Below are positions 45,101-48,178 of a stretch of DNA of 64,000 bases, one piece after another. Source of the stretch: Corbicula japonica (Eukaryota; Mollusca; Bivalvia; Venerida; Cyrenidae); contig JAZAYU010000010.1 in assembly GCA_038501625.1 (NCBI GenBank), forward strand, positions 9,941,380-10,005,379. The letters are read 5' to 3'. Numbering within the stretch: position 1 is the first letter of the stretch; every line of letters begins with the position of its first letter. The position numbers were made by a program, and so were the translations under genes. The notes under the pieces are model-generated. The model did not search any database and was not told the origin of the DNA. It saw only the letters and a list, made by a program, of their open reading frames with translations.

Positions 45101-45796
45101 CATCTTGTTTTTATGACATAACAGTAGCATTACCTAGACTTGCACTTTTCCCCTGTGCAGATTTTTTAATCCTTGTTTATCTGACTCATTTTATTTATTT
45201 ATTTTTGAAGCATGTGATCAACAAGAACATGACAGTCCTTGTCATGTCAAATATATATTAAATATTTCTAGGAAATATATCAATAATCTCCCCTAAGAGC
45301 CTCACTTATTAAGGATTTTTCCTGAACTTATTAAACCTTTCTGACATATATCTCCCTTTATAGCATGGGCAAACATTGTAGATCCAGATCAATTGGCACA
45401 TCCATGCCATCGGATCAGGATCTGCACTGTTCACTTCTTGGTCAGAAGTAATCTATTTAATCAAAAAGTGAACAGTGCAAATCCTGATCAGATGGCACAA
45501 ATCCTTTACTGCATGGGATTTAGCTGTATTCAGCATCTTCACTGTTCACTTCTTGGTAAGAAATAACCTAGTGAATCAAAAAGCAGAACAGTTTAGATCC
45601 TGATCAGATGCCACAGATGTGCAGGCGAATCTGGATTTACATTGTTCTACCATGGACAACAGCCATTTCCCATGGAGTGTATGGTTAACCTTATGATTAG
45701 ATGGTTTATTCAGGGTAATTGTTAACACTATTTATTTTGCAGAAAGCACATCGCCACAACATGATGTACAAGAGATATGCAAATGAGAAGACTTGA
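29..45796 (+). CDS. GRID2IP: Delphilin (GRID2IP)-type formin, 23 exons, 5' partial
   Basis: Actin-nucleating formin acting at the cell cortex; in vertebrates the homologue is a synaptic scaffold of Purkinje cells. Joining exons 29-117, 5002-5072, 8020-8168, 9510-9566, 12228-12369, 13650-13807, 14679-14725, 15528-15606, 19973-20080, 20866-21360, 24669-24860, 26128-26255, 29087-29168, 31173-31232, 31952-32079, 34092-34160, 35370-35456, 36920-36988, 37519-37605, 39415-39544, 40114-40166, 44480-44725 and 45743-45796 gives one frame of 925 residues plus stop. Domains: HN repeat 1 about residues 30-90, HN repeat 2 about 142-205, acidic low-complexity linker 265-517, FH1 518-540, FH2 about 548-915. 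FH2 hallmarks are lasso tryptophans W556 and W569 and GNYMNQGN at 742-749. Two HN domains plus FH1-FH2 is, among families I know, specific to delphilin. The PDZ part must lie upstream. Introns are crowded with repeats, and a TRIM-like gene sits antisense in intron 8. Confidence 0.88.
128..275. repeat. Double-hairpin repeat (family A), partial
   Basis: Contains catctgatcaggatctac, a gattcattagg-like middle, a decayed second hairpin and the terminal aaagggttaac. Confidence 0.6.
427..458. repeat. Poly-C/CCCCCCT tract
   Basis: Low-complexity C-rich run with a few T. Between about 460 and 1185 nothing further is recognised. Confidence 0.8.
1186..1384. mobile_element. 5' fragment of HINE-like family E
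   Basis: Similar to the left end of the copy at 8328 (tgtgttgccctgccgaag...). Its right half is missing where family C begins. Confidence 0.5.
1386..4656. mobile_element. Helentron/HINE-like element, family C (interrupted)
   Basis: Begins with the hairpin agctcacctgagc...gctcagggtgagct. The inverted copy ctcaggtgagc lies at 4618-4628, followed by the hairpin agggccatcatggccct and end cttgtt. GTCCGTC-rich sequence follows the left end, then about 145-bp tandem units. Family D (1642-3500) is inserted inside. Confidence 0.75.
1642..3500. mobile_element. Helentron/HINE-like element, family D, nested in C
   Basis: Left GCTCGACTATTCGAA (1643-1657) has a perfect 15-base inverted copy at 3459-3473; then comes a hairpin gctgtc...gacagc and end ctcttgtt. 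Internal units are about 147 bp. It splits a family C unit between cacattttt and gctctgattgtc. Confidence 0.75.
5002..5072 (+). CDS. GRID2IP: Formin exon 2, start of HN domain 1
   Basis: Acceptor tcttttccag, then AEFLLTNKERSHIKKA... in phase 0, ending TG|gttagt in phase 2. The peptide aligns with VEYLLTSRERSMLKKA of exon 5, the same part of HN domain 2. A second donor four bases later (gtatgt) would break the phase with exon 3, so the earlier one is chosen. Confidence 0.8.
5199..6330. mobile_element. HINE-like element, family I, right end lost
   Basis: Left end tatgtctccccccctctggg with a small hairpin, then GTCCGTCCGTCC and about seven tandem units of roughly 120-165 bp (tttccgctcaataactcgag ... 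gtcagtaggtcaaaggtcaa). No inverted right end or terminal hairpin was found. Confidence 0.65.
6501..6750. mobile_element. Palindromic MITE, about 250 bp
   Basis: The two halves are inverted copies: ttccgtgatgcgtgatccgt on the left and its complement at about 6713-6733. Ends are aggctagtatt.../...aatacaggcctt. No clear target duplication was found. From 6751 to about 7600 nothing is recognised. Confidence 0.75.
7705..7817. repeat. 20-bp perfect inverted repeat, 73-bp loop
   Basis: cctttcattaccatggatac (7705-7724) is repeated inverted at 7798-7817, beside a family A fragment (7636-7700). Confidence 0.75.
7834..8019 (+). repeat. 34-bp tandem array of the exon 3 acceptor
   Basis: Unit starts at 7834, 7868, 7902, 7936, 7970 and 8004. 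Each carries acattctatatttcag, a complete acceptor, then TAACATTGTGAAGCTGTT, a near copy of the first 18 bases of exon 3. The last acceptor is the one that keeps the reading frame open. Confidence 0.95.
8020..8168 (+). CDS. GRID2IP: Formin exon 3, end of HN domain 1
   Basis: Begins after the last of six tandem ttctatatttcag acceptors; one base completes the split Cys codon. Reads NIVELFESVSQVLDTPSKKT..., matching NVDHLIEDLDVILDTPSKRT of exon 6. Donor G|gtaagt, phase 1. Using any of the five upstream acceptors puts an in-frame TAA at the next repeat copy, so only the last one keeps the protein open. Confidence 0.88.
8328..8768. mobile_element. HINE-like element, family E, complete
   Basis: Left tgtgtcgccct (8328-8338), inverted copy agggcgacaca (8731-8741), then hairpin gtgttcaactgaacac (8743-8758) and end catctagtt. 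It contains about one and a half internal units (ggctataactttgccatttc...). Confidence 0.8.
9026..9123. repeat. Long-palindrome repeat (family B)
   Basis: Near-perfect 98-bp palindrome: ggaaaccagtctcaaatctc ... gagatttgagactggtttcc, with centre ggcgaccatgtcgcc. Confidence 0.9.
9210..9330 (-). repeat. tRNA-like sequence, possible SINE head
   Basis: The minus strand reads tggtctatgggtagagcgtc, close to a pol III A box, and ggtttgaaaccc, close to a B box, about 35 bases apart. The cloverleaf stems are poor, so it is not a working tRNA. Confidence 0.35.
9433..9486. mobile_element. Right-end fragment of HINE-like family D
   Basis: aatagtcgagcgtgatgttt cctctgacagctcttgtt matches the family D right end; the rest is absent. 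Confidence 0.65.
9510..9566 (+). CDS. GRID2IP: Formin exon 4, linker between HN domains
   Basis: Acceptor tacatttcag and donor A|gtaagt are both strong. Reads ECVEKLDKENNRGHRMSED, hydrophilic and charged, with no domain. It enters and leaves in phase 1, so skipping it would keep the frame. Confidence 0.75.
9610..10826. mobile_element. Candidate hAT-like non-autonomous element
   Basis: A 17-base inverted pair AGTGTTTCTAAAATTTC lies at 9610-9626 and 10810-10826. The motif CAGTGTTTC resembles hAT ends. Flanks share TTAGACT, giving an 8-base duplication with one mismatch only if the ends are set unevenly. No transposase frame inside. Confidence 0.45.
10869..11006. mobile_element. Small MITE with about 20-bp inverted ends
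   Basis: Left tcagggtgctgtttcatcaa, right end ...catgaaacagcccctga, its near complement. 138 bp, non-coding. Confidence 0.6.
11007..12227 (+). other. Rest of intron 4
   Basis: AT-rich. A degraded family B copy (about 11490-11600) and a family A hairpin fragment (11847-11905) are visible; nothing else. Confidence 0.6.
12228..12369 (+). CDS. GRID2IP: Formin exon 5, start of HN domain 2
   Basis: Acceptor tttaaacag. Reads a Gly/Ser/Lys-rich lead, then FQQQVEYLLTSRERSMLKKA and ...LQLYSEN with a split Arg codon AG|G. Donor gtacaa. The helix is the equivalent of exon 2, and the closing intron lies at the same residue and phase as in HN domain 1. Confidence 0.87.
12829..13069. repeat. Double-hairpin repeat (family A), full copy
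   Basis: TTAACCCTTTCCT... to ...AGGAAAGGGTTAA ends. Inside are hairpin 1 (gcgaccagtgtagatccaga / its complement), a linker, and hairpin 2 (gcgaacagtttagatcctga / its complement). Degraded copies precede (12740-12828) and follow (13075-13150). Confidence 0.9.
13222..13364. repeat. Long-palindrome repeat (family B), complete
   Basis: gcccaagatcataaaact ... ttttatgatcttgggc, nearly perfect over both 70-base arms. Confidence 0.9.
13548..13633. repeat. Family B copy just upstream of exon 6
   Basis: Internally deleted copy; its right end lies 16 bases before the exon 6 acceptor junction. Confidence 0.85.
13650..13807 (+). CDS. GRID2IP: Formin exon 6, end of HN domain 2
   Basis: Acceptor gctttcag, donor G|gtaagtaagtaag (phase 1). 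Reads NVDHLIEDLDVILDTPSKRT..., the most conserved HN segment, then a charged tail. The exon is bracketed by copies of the long palindromic repeat on both sides, 16 bases before the acceptor and 23 bases after the donor. Confidence 0.9.
13831..13974. repeat. Family B copy just downstream of exon 6
   Basis: Full-length but diverged copy starting 23 bases after the exon 6 donor junction. Confidence 0.85.
14045..14152. repeat. Family B copy in intron 6
   Basis: Internally deleted copy (gggcctaagatcatcaaact ... tatgatcttgggcc). Confidence 0.8.
14439..14648. repeat. Family A copy
   Basis: Diverged; keeps agatccagatcagccagcac, the middle linker and a decayed second hairpin. Confidence 0.75.
14679..14725 (+). 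CDS. GRID2IP: Formin exon 7, linker
   Basis: Excellent polypyrimidine acceptor (tctttctttttcag), donor CAA|gtaagt. Reads DPVPSVQRNIAGKKSQ. No domain. It enters phase 1 and leaves phase 0, consistent with both neighbours. Confidence 0.75.
14812..15067. mobile_element. Degraded HINE-like family E copy
   Basis: Left gaagagggcaat..., one internal unit (acaaaaactttatgttgcct), right gagtgttcaaaaacatccat gtagtt. Confidence 0.5.
15267..15505. repeat. Family A copy
   Basis: agccctttactcacac ... aagtaaagtgttaa ends with both hairpins, diverged. Confidence 0.75.
15528..15606 (+). CDS. GRID2IP: Formin exon 8, charged linker
   Basis: Acceptor ccctactttccag, donor G|gtaatc. Reads QYLSSEEEQDIQLKSS..., rich in Glu, Lys and Gln. 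No recognised domain; phases fit exons 7 and 9. Confidence 0.72.
15994..16225. repeat. Family A copy
   Basis: ttaaccctttacttcatata ... gcattaaaacatgtatatat; the second hairpin (agatccagatcagttggcac) is well kept. Confidence 0.75.
16432..18096 (-). CDS. TRIM-like protein: two B-boxes, coiled coil, propeller C-terminus
   Basis: Single-exon reading frame of 554 residues. A first B-box-like zinc motif uses C35, C38, C43, C46, H50 and H59. A canonical type-2 B-box follows (C85, H88, C97, C100, C105, C108, H113, H121). Residues about 125-260 are Lys/Glu-rich and look like a coiled coil. Residues about 300-550 look like NHL/propeller blades, for example SPDGQTLYLTDSKKNSVTS and GISVDKHGYVYVCSHDTKNI. 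There is no RING, so ubiquitin-ligase activity of its own is not expected; scaffold or immune roles are possible. The start is the first ATG. AATAAA hexamers on the minus strand overlap the stop and recur 25-33 bases beyond it. The gene lies antisense within formin intron 8. Lack of introns could reflect retroposition, though single-exon members are common in bivalves. Confidence 0.88.
   Translation of the reverse strand: MAESEQYSHSAFEASDVNDSYYSCDEARVKAEGYCVDCHVYLCEVCYQVHQQQRETEIHVLLNKDSMPIPTDSIRGLLDICEEKCPSHPIEIIELFCETCNKLACHICVTTDHCQCEEVKHISDIVKDLDQEHTKDFQKFHKDIQSTDNAFSEHEEKLKAHITFNYEMKTLAKQELKCQRAIVNSFFDQLEKMIDEQITAIEERNKDTLKAASERLDCMKREFDEIKIDMEAKNTGQKCGQFIAMKQSQGKMRSFHDQFDKIQEELSIQNFTMLPSEQIQAMMRTTTEICKLATARLVSVTDIKTITDETEPYILAITAMHGHYCAASDTGNRKLKVIDANSKCVISEITVDAADIFSVTSVSDDQLAVSVSLSNFKEQIKIFTVSESGVIEPTNQLFHAHDCYCSMVHSAGNIYGLKPHRIDKMNMTEKITTIIHTDKEGNMERIAVSPDGQTLYLTDSKKNSVTSMTLGGKVKAVYKDNDLKYPVGISVDKHGYVYVCSHDTKNIQQLTADLNKVQVLIDDIHGDVITYSSTENKLYIKNGYQLDQYSLDSK
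18100..18815. other. Intron 8 between TRIM-like gene and repeats
   Basis: AT-rich, single-copy looking. It may hold the promoter and 5' UTR of the minus-strand gene, but no clear element was found. Confidence 0.4.
18818..18990. repeat. Family A copy, partial
   Basis: agacccagatcagccggcac and gatcctgaacagacagcac hairpin arms present; right end replaced by HINE-like sequence (to about 19120). Confidence 0.65.
19230..19470. mobile_element. HINE-like family H, single-unit copy
   Basis: atctgtccctccatacgtatg, then one unit (cttgtggcatcaattaact...), agtgggggcat, hairpin gtgtccgaggacac and end ttcaagtt. Confidence 0.65.
19742..19939. repeat. Family A copy
   Basis: aaccctttcctccatatata ... gaaaggattaa; 34 bases upstream of the exon 9 boundary. 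Confidence 0.8.
19973..20080 (+). CDS. GRID2IP: Formin exon 9, amphipathic helix in linker
   Basis: Acceptor ttttcttaaacag, donor G|gtaagt. Reads ...LSGLDLSIIKELEETRRAVQ..., which looks like a short coiled-coil or amphipathic helix. It follows a 4.4-kb intron containing the antisense TRIM-like gene. Phase 1 in and out. Confidence 0.8.
20520..20820. mobile_element. Degraded HINE-like family D units
   Basis: Two to three decayed units (ggtccaaggtcagggtcact gttactaaatatagaatttt), ends not found. Confidence 0.5.
20866..21360 (+). CDS. GRID2IP: Formin exon 10, long acidic/serine linker
   Basis: Largest exon, 164 whole codons. Acceptor gatttttcag; donor GGAG|gtaact. The frame is also open 22 bases upstream of the acceptor to an ATG at 20844, but that ATG is intronic. 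If the donor failed, translation would stop six codons later at TAA (21375-21377). Content is Ser, Asn, Asp and Pro-rich, with repeated IPADFM and FPANFM motifs that may be short linear binding sites. No folded domain is recognised. Confidence 0.83.
21542..21684. repeat. Long-palindrome repeat (family B), complete
   Basis: Both arms nearly perfect; centre ggcgactggtcgcc. End variant gcccaaggttataaagct. Confidence 0.92.
21700..21925. repeat. Family A copy, diverged
   Basis: catctgatcaggatcttcac and agatcctgaccatagggcac arms remain. Confidence 0.65.
22000..22940. repeat. About 300-bp tandem repeat (dimer of about 150 bp)
   Basis: atgcaaacttctac recurs at 22041, 22341 and 22640. Each 300-bp unit contains two related halves, both with gatcagtccattattttt. 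Confidence 0.85.
23308..24252. mobile_element. Tc1/mariner-superfamily (pogo-like) non-autonomous element
   Basis: Ends cactgcaactccattatatc / ...ataacggagttgcagtg, inverted; TA duplicated on both sides (23306-23307, 24253-24254). Subterminal gcgatata motifs. No transposase frame recognised in 945 bp. Confidence 0.75.
24669..24860 (+). CDS. GRID2IP: Formin exon 11, first half of FH1
   Basis: Acceptor cctcttacttag, donor CCAG|gtttgt (weakish). Reads GNTFNRHALTALKQLDAAVA... and ends with ten consecutive prolines, the profilin-binding FH1 tract. The FH1 is split by intron 11. Confidence 0.85.
24891..25031. repeat. Family B copy downstream of exon 11
   Basis: Starts about 30 bases after the exon 11 donor; arms diverged but palindromic. 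Confidence 0.8.
25036..25667. repeat. 67-bp tandem repeat, about 9 copies
   Basis: Unit tggggcttatagtccatgtg ... ctcatcatctactatgacaa; contains the palindrome agagcactgtgctct. The rest of the intron to 26127 shows nothing clear. Confidence 0.9.
26128..26255 (+). CDS. GRID2IP: Formin exon 12, end of FH1 and FH2 lasso
   Basis: Acceptor catttcttccag, donor CAG|gtaagt. Reads VAPPPPLPPVPG, completing FH1, then MNVKRINWEKLDQQRVENTV and WEQ, the FH2 lasso with two conserved tryptophans thirteen residues apart. The last 15 exon bases (TVWEQ) and the donor are the first copy of the 27-bp array that fills intron 12. Confidence 0.93.
26243..28968 (+). repeat. 27-bp minisatellite grown from the exon 12 donor, about 100 copies
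   Basis: The unit reads acagtatgggaacaggta plus ggtatttt or ggttgtttt. The exon 12 end (ACAGTATGGGAACAG|gtaagttgtt) is the first copy; a decayed second copy follows, and regular 27-bp spacing starts at 26296. Early copies are mostly the tatggtatttt type, later ones the taggttgtttt type. Longer duplications are visible: a block at about 26401 recurs 443 bases later, and one at about 28221 recurs 320 bases later. Each unit has an acceptor-like ttttacag, 11 bases, and a donor-like cag|gta. It fills about 96% of intron 12. Long open frames here only reflect the period being a multiple of three. Confidence 0.95.
29087..29168 (+). CDS. GRID2IP: Formin exon 13, FH2 knob region
   Basis: Acceptor ccatttttttcag, donor A|gtatgc. 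Reads IGEATDLQDVVRYLELEQYF and STKSPKQ. It joins exon 12 in phase 0. Confidence 0.88.
29715..29880. repeat. Family A copy, partial
   Basis: Hairpin arms gatccagatcagcctcaaat and gatcctgatcagaccacaca present; terminal TTAACCC lost. Confidence 0.7.
30016..30426. mobile_element. Foldback element, about 180-bp arms
   Basis: Left agggtggctatacagcg..., right ...ggtataaccaccctg. Internal pairs include caggtaggttttttgctta with its complement near 30345. From 30427 to about 31140 nothing is recognised. Confidence 0.75.
31173..31232 (+). CDS. GRID2IP: Formin exon 14, FH2
   Basis: Acceptor ttaatttcag, donor T|gtgagt. Reads KLPEKKNEVCILNQKKSYNI, the FH2 segment ahead of the conserved I-L-L-x-H-L-K helix found in exon 15. 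Confidence 0.88.
31251..31488. repeat. Family A, best-preserved full copy
   Basis: ttaaccctttcctgtataga ... ctgtacaggaaaggg. Each hairpin has arms of about 30 bases; the two hairpins are also mutually complementary. Confidence 0.92.
31711..31940. repeat. 63-bp direct duplication plus family B variant
   Basis: tagttttgtgttacactctg recurs 63 bases later (31774). The duplicated part is the left arm of a family B-like palindrome (gagaccagtctcaaagttct / ggagattacagactggtact) ending about 12 bases before the exon 15 acceptor. Confidence 0.75.
31952..32079 (+). CDS. GRID2IP: Formin exon 15, FH2
   Basis: Acceptor atatttttcag, donor GAG|gtaagt. Reads SILLGHLKMSLSEIRHALYL then LDEEVLTPELLRQLLAYAPN and KQE, a classic FH2 segment. 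Confidence 0.93.
32557..32702. repeat. Long-palindrome repeat (family B), complete
   Basis: gcccaaggttataaagct ... agctttataacctt; arms almost identical. Confidence 0.92.
32780..32957. repeat. Family A copy, left end lost
   Basis: Second hairpin and right end aggaaagggttaa kept. Confidence 0.75.
33078..33319. repeat. Family A, full copy
   Basis: ttaaccctttcctccatatt ... gaaggaaagggttaa, both hairpins intact. A decayed copy lies at 33770-33928; 33320-33770 shows nothing. Confidence 0.9.
34092..34160 (+). CDS. GRID2IP: Formin exon 16, FH2
   Basis: Acceptor attttttgcag, donor GAG|gtgcag, which is a poor donor. Reads MEQFDSYNGDIEELSKPDRF TYE, the expected FH2 segment before the exon 17 sequence. 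Phase 0 both sides. Confidence 0.86.
34561..35243. mobile_element. HINE-like element, family G, complete
   Basis: Left gctcacctgtca (34562-34573), inverted tgacaggtgagc (35204-35215), hairpin agggtcctatggaccct (35221-35237), end cttgtt. gtccgtcgtccgtccatccg near the left end; about 150-bp units (cactctagcgatcataattt). Lies within intron 16. Confidence 0.85.
35370..35456 (+). CDS. GRID2IP: Formin exon 17, FH2
   Basis: Acceptor tttattttcag, donor GAG|gtaaaa. Reads MSRVPGYEQRLKALIFKGNF QEKISEMKE, the highly conserved FH2 P-x-Y-x-x-R-L-x-x-L-x-F motif. Confidence 0.93.
35547..35745. repeat. Family A copy
   Basis: ttaaccctttcctccatata start; both hairpins present; right end lost. Confidence 0.8.
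35915..36111. mobile_element. MITE with 13-bp inverted ends CAGGGCTCTCACT
   Basis: 197 bp; right end agtgagagccctg. Internal gggagaag/cttctccc inverted motifs. The CAGGG-type ends suggest hAT, but no 8-base duplication was found. Confidence 0.6.
36330..36548. repeat. Family A copy
   Basis: gatccagatcagccagcata ... gaggaaagggttaa. A further copy at 36598-36780 has lost its right end. Confidence 0.75.
36920..36988 (+). CDS. GRID2IP: Formin exon 18, FH2
   Basis: Acceptor ttattctttcag, donor GAG|gtatga. Reads HLQCIRKASLELRHSKKLSK ILE, the helix leading into the G-N-x-x-N motif. Confidence 0.92.
37251..37327. repeat. Family B copy, internally deleted
   Basis: gcccatgatcataaaactaa ... ttttatgatcttgggccc; centre lost. 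Confidence 0.75.
37519..37605 (+). CDS. GRID2IP: Formin exon 19, FH2 GNxxN motif
   Basis: Acceptor ttctattttcag, donor CAG|gtaatc. Reads LILAMGNYMNQGNQRVGEAA GFKIKFLSQ. The GN-x-x-N-x-G-N and G-F-x-I-x-x-L motifs are FH2 signatures. Confidence 0.95.
38381..38524. repeat. Family A copy reduced to one hairpin
   Basis: ttagccctttcctccataga ... ggaggaaagggttaa, but only a single hairpin between the ends, as if the middle was deleted. Confidence 0.8.
38630..38870. repeat. Family A, full copy
   Basis: aaccctttcctccataaata ... cggaggaaagggttaa; followed by a partial copy to about 38990. Confidence 0.88.
39077..39330. mobile_element. HINE-like family H copy, degraded right end
   Basis: tatgccccccataaagtggg left end, one unit, then gcagtggggacacattctac; the terminal hairpin is deleted. 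Confidence 0.65.
39415..39544 (+). CDS. GRID2IP: Formin exon 20, FH2
   Basis: Acceptor attcctttatag, donor T|gtaagg. Reads LEITKTSDNKLTFLHVLAEA ..., matching the FH2 pattern L-x-x-T-K-(x)n-L-x-x-x-L. Phase 1 out. Confidence 0.92.
39778..40014. repeat. Family A copy
   Basis: ttaaccctttactccatttg ... gttgagggttaa; preceded by a HINE-like E fragment (39575-39740). Confidence 0.8.
40114..40166 (+). CDS. GRID2IP: Formin exon 21, FH2
   Basis: Acceptor gtttttcttttcag, donor CAG|gtatat. Reads FSNVLLNQELQDLRKVLQ, a post-region helix. Confidence 0.86.
40246..40334. repeat. Family B copy, internally deleted
   Basis: gcccaaggttataaaactga ... agctttataaccttc. Confidence 0.78.
40345..40582. repeat. Family A copy
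   Basis: ttaactctttactccatatt ... gagtaaatgattaa; hairpin 1 (cgaac..gttcg) well kept. Confidence 0.75.
40744..41000. mobile_element. HINE-like family J copy, degraded
   Basis: gacacaaagggatcctattg left region, one unit (acatgaaacaaaatgttgct), right ggtgacacatttgttccatc ... ttcttgtt. Confidence 0.55.
41314..41580. mobile_element. HINE-like family H, complete single-unit copy
   Basis: atgcccccac left, gtgggggcat inverted right, hairpin gtgtccaaggacac, end attctagtt. Inserted between two of three copies of a roughly 130-base repeat (gtttgccttttaggaaac) at 41095-41750. Confidence 0.8.
41945..42293. repeat. Two adjoining family A copies
   Basis: First about 41945-42160, second about 42164-42293 (right half lost). 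A third lies at 42470-42716. Confidence 0.7.
43006..43147. repeat. Long-palindrome repeat (family B), complete
   Basis: cccaagattataaaactgag ... ctcagttttctaatctt; arms slightly diverged. From 43148 to about 44310 nothing clear. Confidence 0.88.
44316..44444. repeat. Family A copy, shortened
   Basis: ttaactctttcttccataca ... ggaggaaagggttaa; 35 bases before exon 22. Confidence 0.75.
44480..44725 (+). CDS. GRID2IP: Formin exon 22, FH2 post region
   Basis: Acceptor tttctgatttcag, donor GAG|gtaagg. 82 codons in phase 0, including QSTVQYFGEDPKKVITTELF and ...FITKFE, the conserved FH2 post motif (Y-F-G-E-D). Confidence 0.93.
45335..45690. repeat. Two adjoining family A copies, decayed
   Basis: gatccagatcaattggcaca and gatcctgatcagatgccaca arms mark the two; intron 22 otherwise AT-rich with a HINE-like remnant near 44800-44900. 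Confidence 0.65.
45743..45796 (+). CDS. GRID2IP: Formin exon 23, C-terminus and stop
   Basis: Acceptor tatttattttgcag. Reads KAHRHNMMYKRYANEKT then TGA. The protein ends soon after FH2, as expected for delphilin; the tail is basic and has no obvious DAD motif. Confidence 0.9.
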   Translation, partial: KAHRHNMMYKRYANEKT

Positions 45797-46310
45797 TTAC
45801 CAAGATTGTGTTGGCTACCAAAGAACATGTTCCAAGACTTGGTCAATGAGGTCTGAGTTTGAGGAGAAAGTGTGGCCTGTGATAATTTGTTCCAAAAAAG
45901 AAGTTAATCAATGCCAAGAAATTAAGGCTATATATATTACTATGAGTTTATGATAATGACATGTAAGAGTGACTGGCCTTTAAAAGAACATTGCTAAGAA
46001 GTCATTTCCATGCCACAGTTGTGATAGATGTTCCTATCTCTCTGAAAACCAGTACATGTAGGCTGCTCTTAAATCTGCCTTAAAAGGATCAGGGCCCAAG
46101 ATCATAAAACAAAGATTGGAGACCAGTCTCAAATCTCAAGCTTCTGATGTGGCTAGTTTTATGATCTTAAGCCCTGGTTGGCTGGAGAGATACATATGAA
46201 TTTACTTTATTTGCTGTATACTTTTTTTATCATCAATTTTGTTGGTCCTTATCTTTATCCTTTTAAACTGTTTGCTGTATGTAATAAATGTTGTGCAGTG
46301 CTAAATATTG
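45797..46310 (+). other. Formin 3' UTR with candidate poly(A) signal
   Basis: Non-coding sequence after the TGA. AATAAA lies at 46283-46288, followed by a GT-rich stretch, so cleavage near 46300-46310 is likely; later signals could extend it. A partly deleted long-palindrome repeat (46092-46174) lies within the UTR. Confidence 0.45.
46092..46174. repeat. Family B copy inside the formin 3' UTR
   Basis: gggcccaagatcataaaaca ... agttttatgatcttaagccc; centre deleted. In the transcript it would fold as a hairpin. Confidence 0.75.
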
Positions 46311-46804
46311 TTAAAGCTTGCTGGGTCACCATAAATAATTTCCATATGACTTACAGATGGTTTAAATTCTATTTATGTATCCTAATGAAGAACCTGTAAA
46401 CTGTTACAGAAGTTTTGATAAAATTTTCAATTTTTGGTGTGCAAATTTACTGGTACCTAATGAAATGAAACAGAATAACTCTTGCAGTCTTATGTTTTAC
46501 TATCAGTAATTATCTCCCTTACCCCCAAAATCAAATTTGTTTAATCAGAGAAAGCTACATAGAAAGCTACATAGATTTCTCTAAAGAAAATAGCTGTATA
46601 TTTTGAGTAGAAGTATTTAAAAAAATCCATCAAAAGTTTTTAACTCATATGTTTGATTCTGAAGAACTAATGTTAAAGCTTCCTCAGTGTATACCATATA
46701 TTTTTACTATCACTGGTGTAAAGGGTTAATAACACTTCGGTGAACAGAATTCTCTTTTTTTATGAAAGAACAATGACATTTTACAATATTATTATTGAAT
46801 ATTA

Positions 46805-46955
46805 TATTGTTATTAATCAAGTATTTTCATATTGGCTTTGTTATTGGGCCGAGGGTATACATATTAGCCTGAGGCTCTAGGCCGAGGGCTAATGTGACTG
46901 CCCAAGACCCAATAACATGGCCAATATGAATTCACTTGATTAATGACAATTTTAT
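46805..46955. repeat. Palindromic element, 150 bp
   Basis: ttaatcaagtattttcatat tgg... pairs with ...ccaatatgaattcacttgat taa; ttattgggc / gacccaataa inside. Confidence 0.65.
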
Positions 46956-46997
46956 TAATTAACAGACTAAAACCAACAAACTCATATGAAGACTAAA

Positions 46998-47095
46998 CTG
47001 GGCCAATATGTGATTTACTGGGCCAATATGAGAATTACTGGGCCAATATGAGAATTACTGGGCTAATATGAGAATTCCTGGGCCAATATGAGATA
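46998..47095. repeat. 20-bp tandem repeat, 5 copies
   Basis: ggccaatatgagaattactg at 47001, 47021, 47041, 47061 and 47081; the seed sequence is shared with the preceding palindrome. Confidence 0.9.
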
Positions 47096-47336
47096 GTTAT
47101 TAATAATATGTCATACTGATCTTAAAGTTGCAGATGTTACCCAGGTTTTATAACATTCTGATACAATGAAAAAACCTGACAATATCCAGGTGTAAAAATT
47201 ATGTTAGCTTTTTTTCTTCAAGACTTTGATAGAAATTTTTCTTTCTATCCCTGGATTTTAATTGTATAACATAATTGGTCTGCGACATTCCTATAAAACA
47301 ATGACATTAAGATTTTTTTAATTCATGAAAGGAATA

Positions 47337-47517
47337 AGTCAAACCTGTATTAAGCAGCCACCCAAGGGAGTGACAAAAAGTGGCTGCTTAACACAGGTGG
47401 CTGTTATAGGCAGTTAAAAATAAGAACAAAATGTCAGTTTAGTACATATTCAAACTGGCTGTTCAAGACAGGTGATTGCTGAATGCATGTGGTTGCTAAG
47501 GCAGGTTCAACTGTATT
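47337..47517. mobile_element. MITE remnant with cAAACCTGTATTAAGCAGCC end
   Basis: Left gtcaaacctgtattaagcag, right ggcaggttcaactgtattta, imperfectly inverted. A fragment of the same family lies at 37830-37910. Confidence 0.55.
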
Positions 47518-48178
47518 TATACCAACTGTTTTTTTACCGATACAAAATTTGAGGAAAGGGACTTTTGGTCTGACTACTGGCGCTTGACCAGCAGCCCCAT
47601 TCCCTGGCAACCCTTACTAATACGCCTTTTTTTGTAAAAATGGTGTCAAGTCACTAATATTATTCCATTCTGTCAAAATATGCCAAAATACACCGTCAAA
47701 ATCGTATTCTAAAAAAAAAATTATTTCTAAGTATATAATTGAATAATGGTCAAGAACGGCTCCAGACCCCACCCCTGTTTGAGAGGCTGTTTTTCATAAA
47801 ATACGGCAGGTTCCAGCCTTACATCTGTTTGGTTCAATGCAACAGTGTCTGATCTAACAGTAAATGTCAAAAATTCTCACCAAAAGCTCAAAATACGCGT
47901 AATATTCAACAGAAAACAGCCTCCGAAATGCAGGTTATTTTTTCATAGATTCTTCTCCGCTGTACGACTTCCGGAAATCCTCGACGCTTTTGTTAGAAGC
48001 GTTCTGATTGGTCAAACGATTTGTGTGCAAAGTATTTCCCGGACTTCGTCAATAGTTCTACCAATCAGAACGCTCCGAACAGAAGCGTTGGGGATTTTTG
48101 GAAGTCGTACGGGGCTGAAGAATCTATGAAAAAATAACCTGCATTTTGGAGGCTGTTTTCTCTTGAATATTACGCGTA

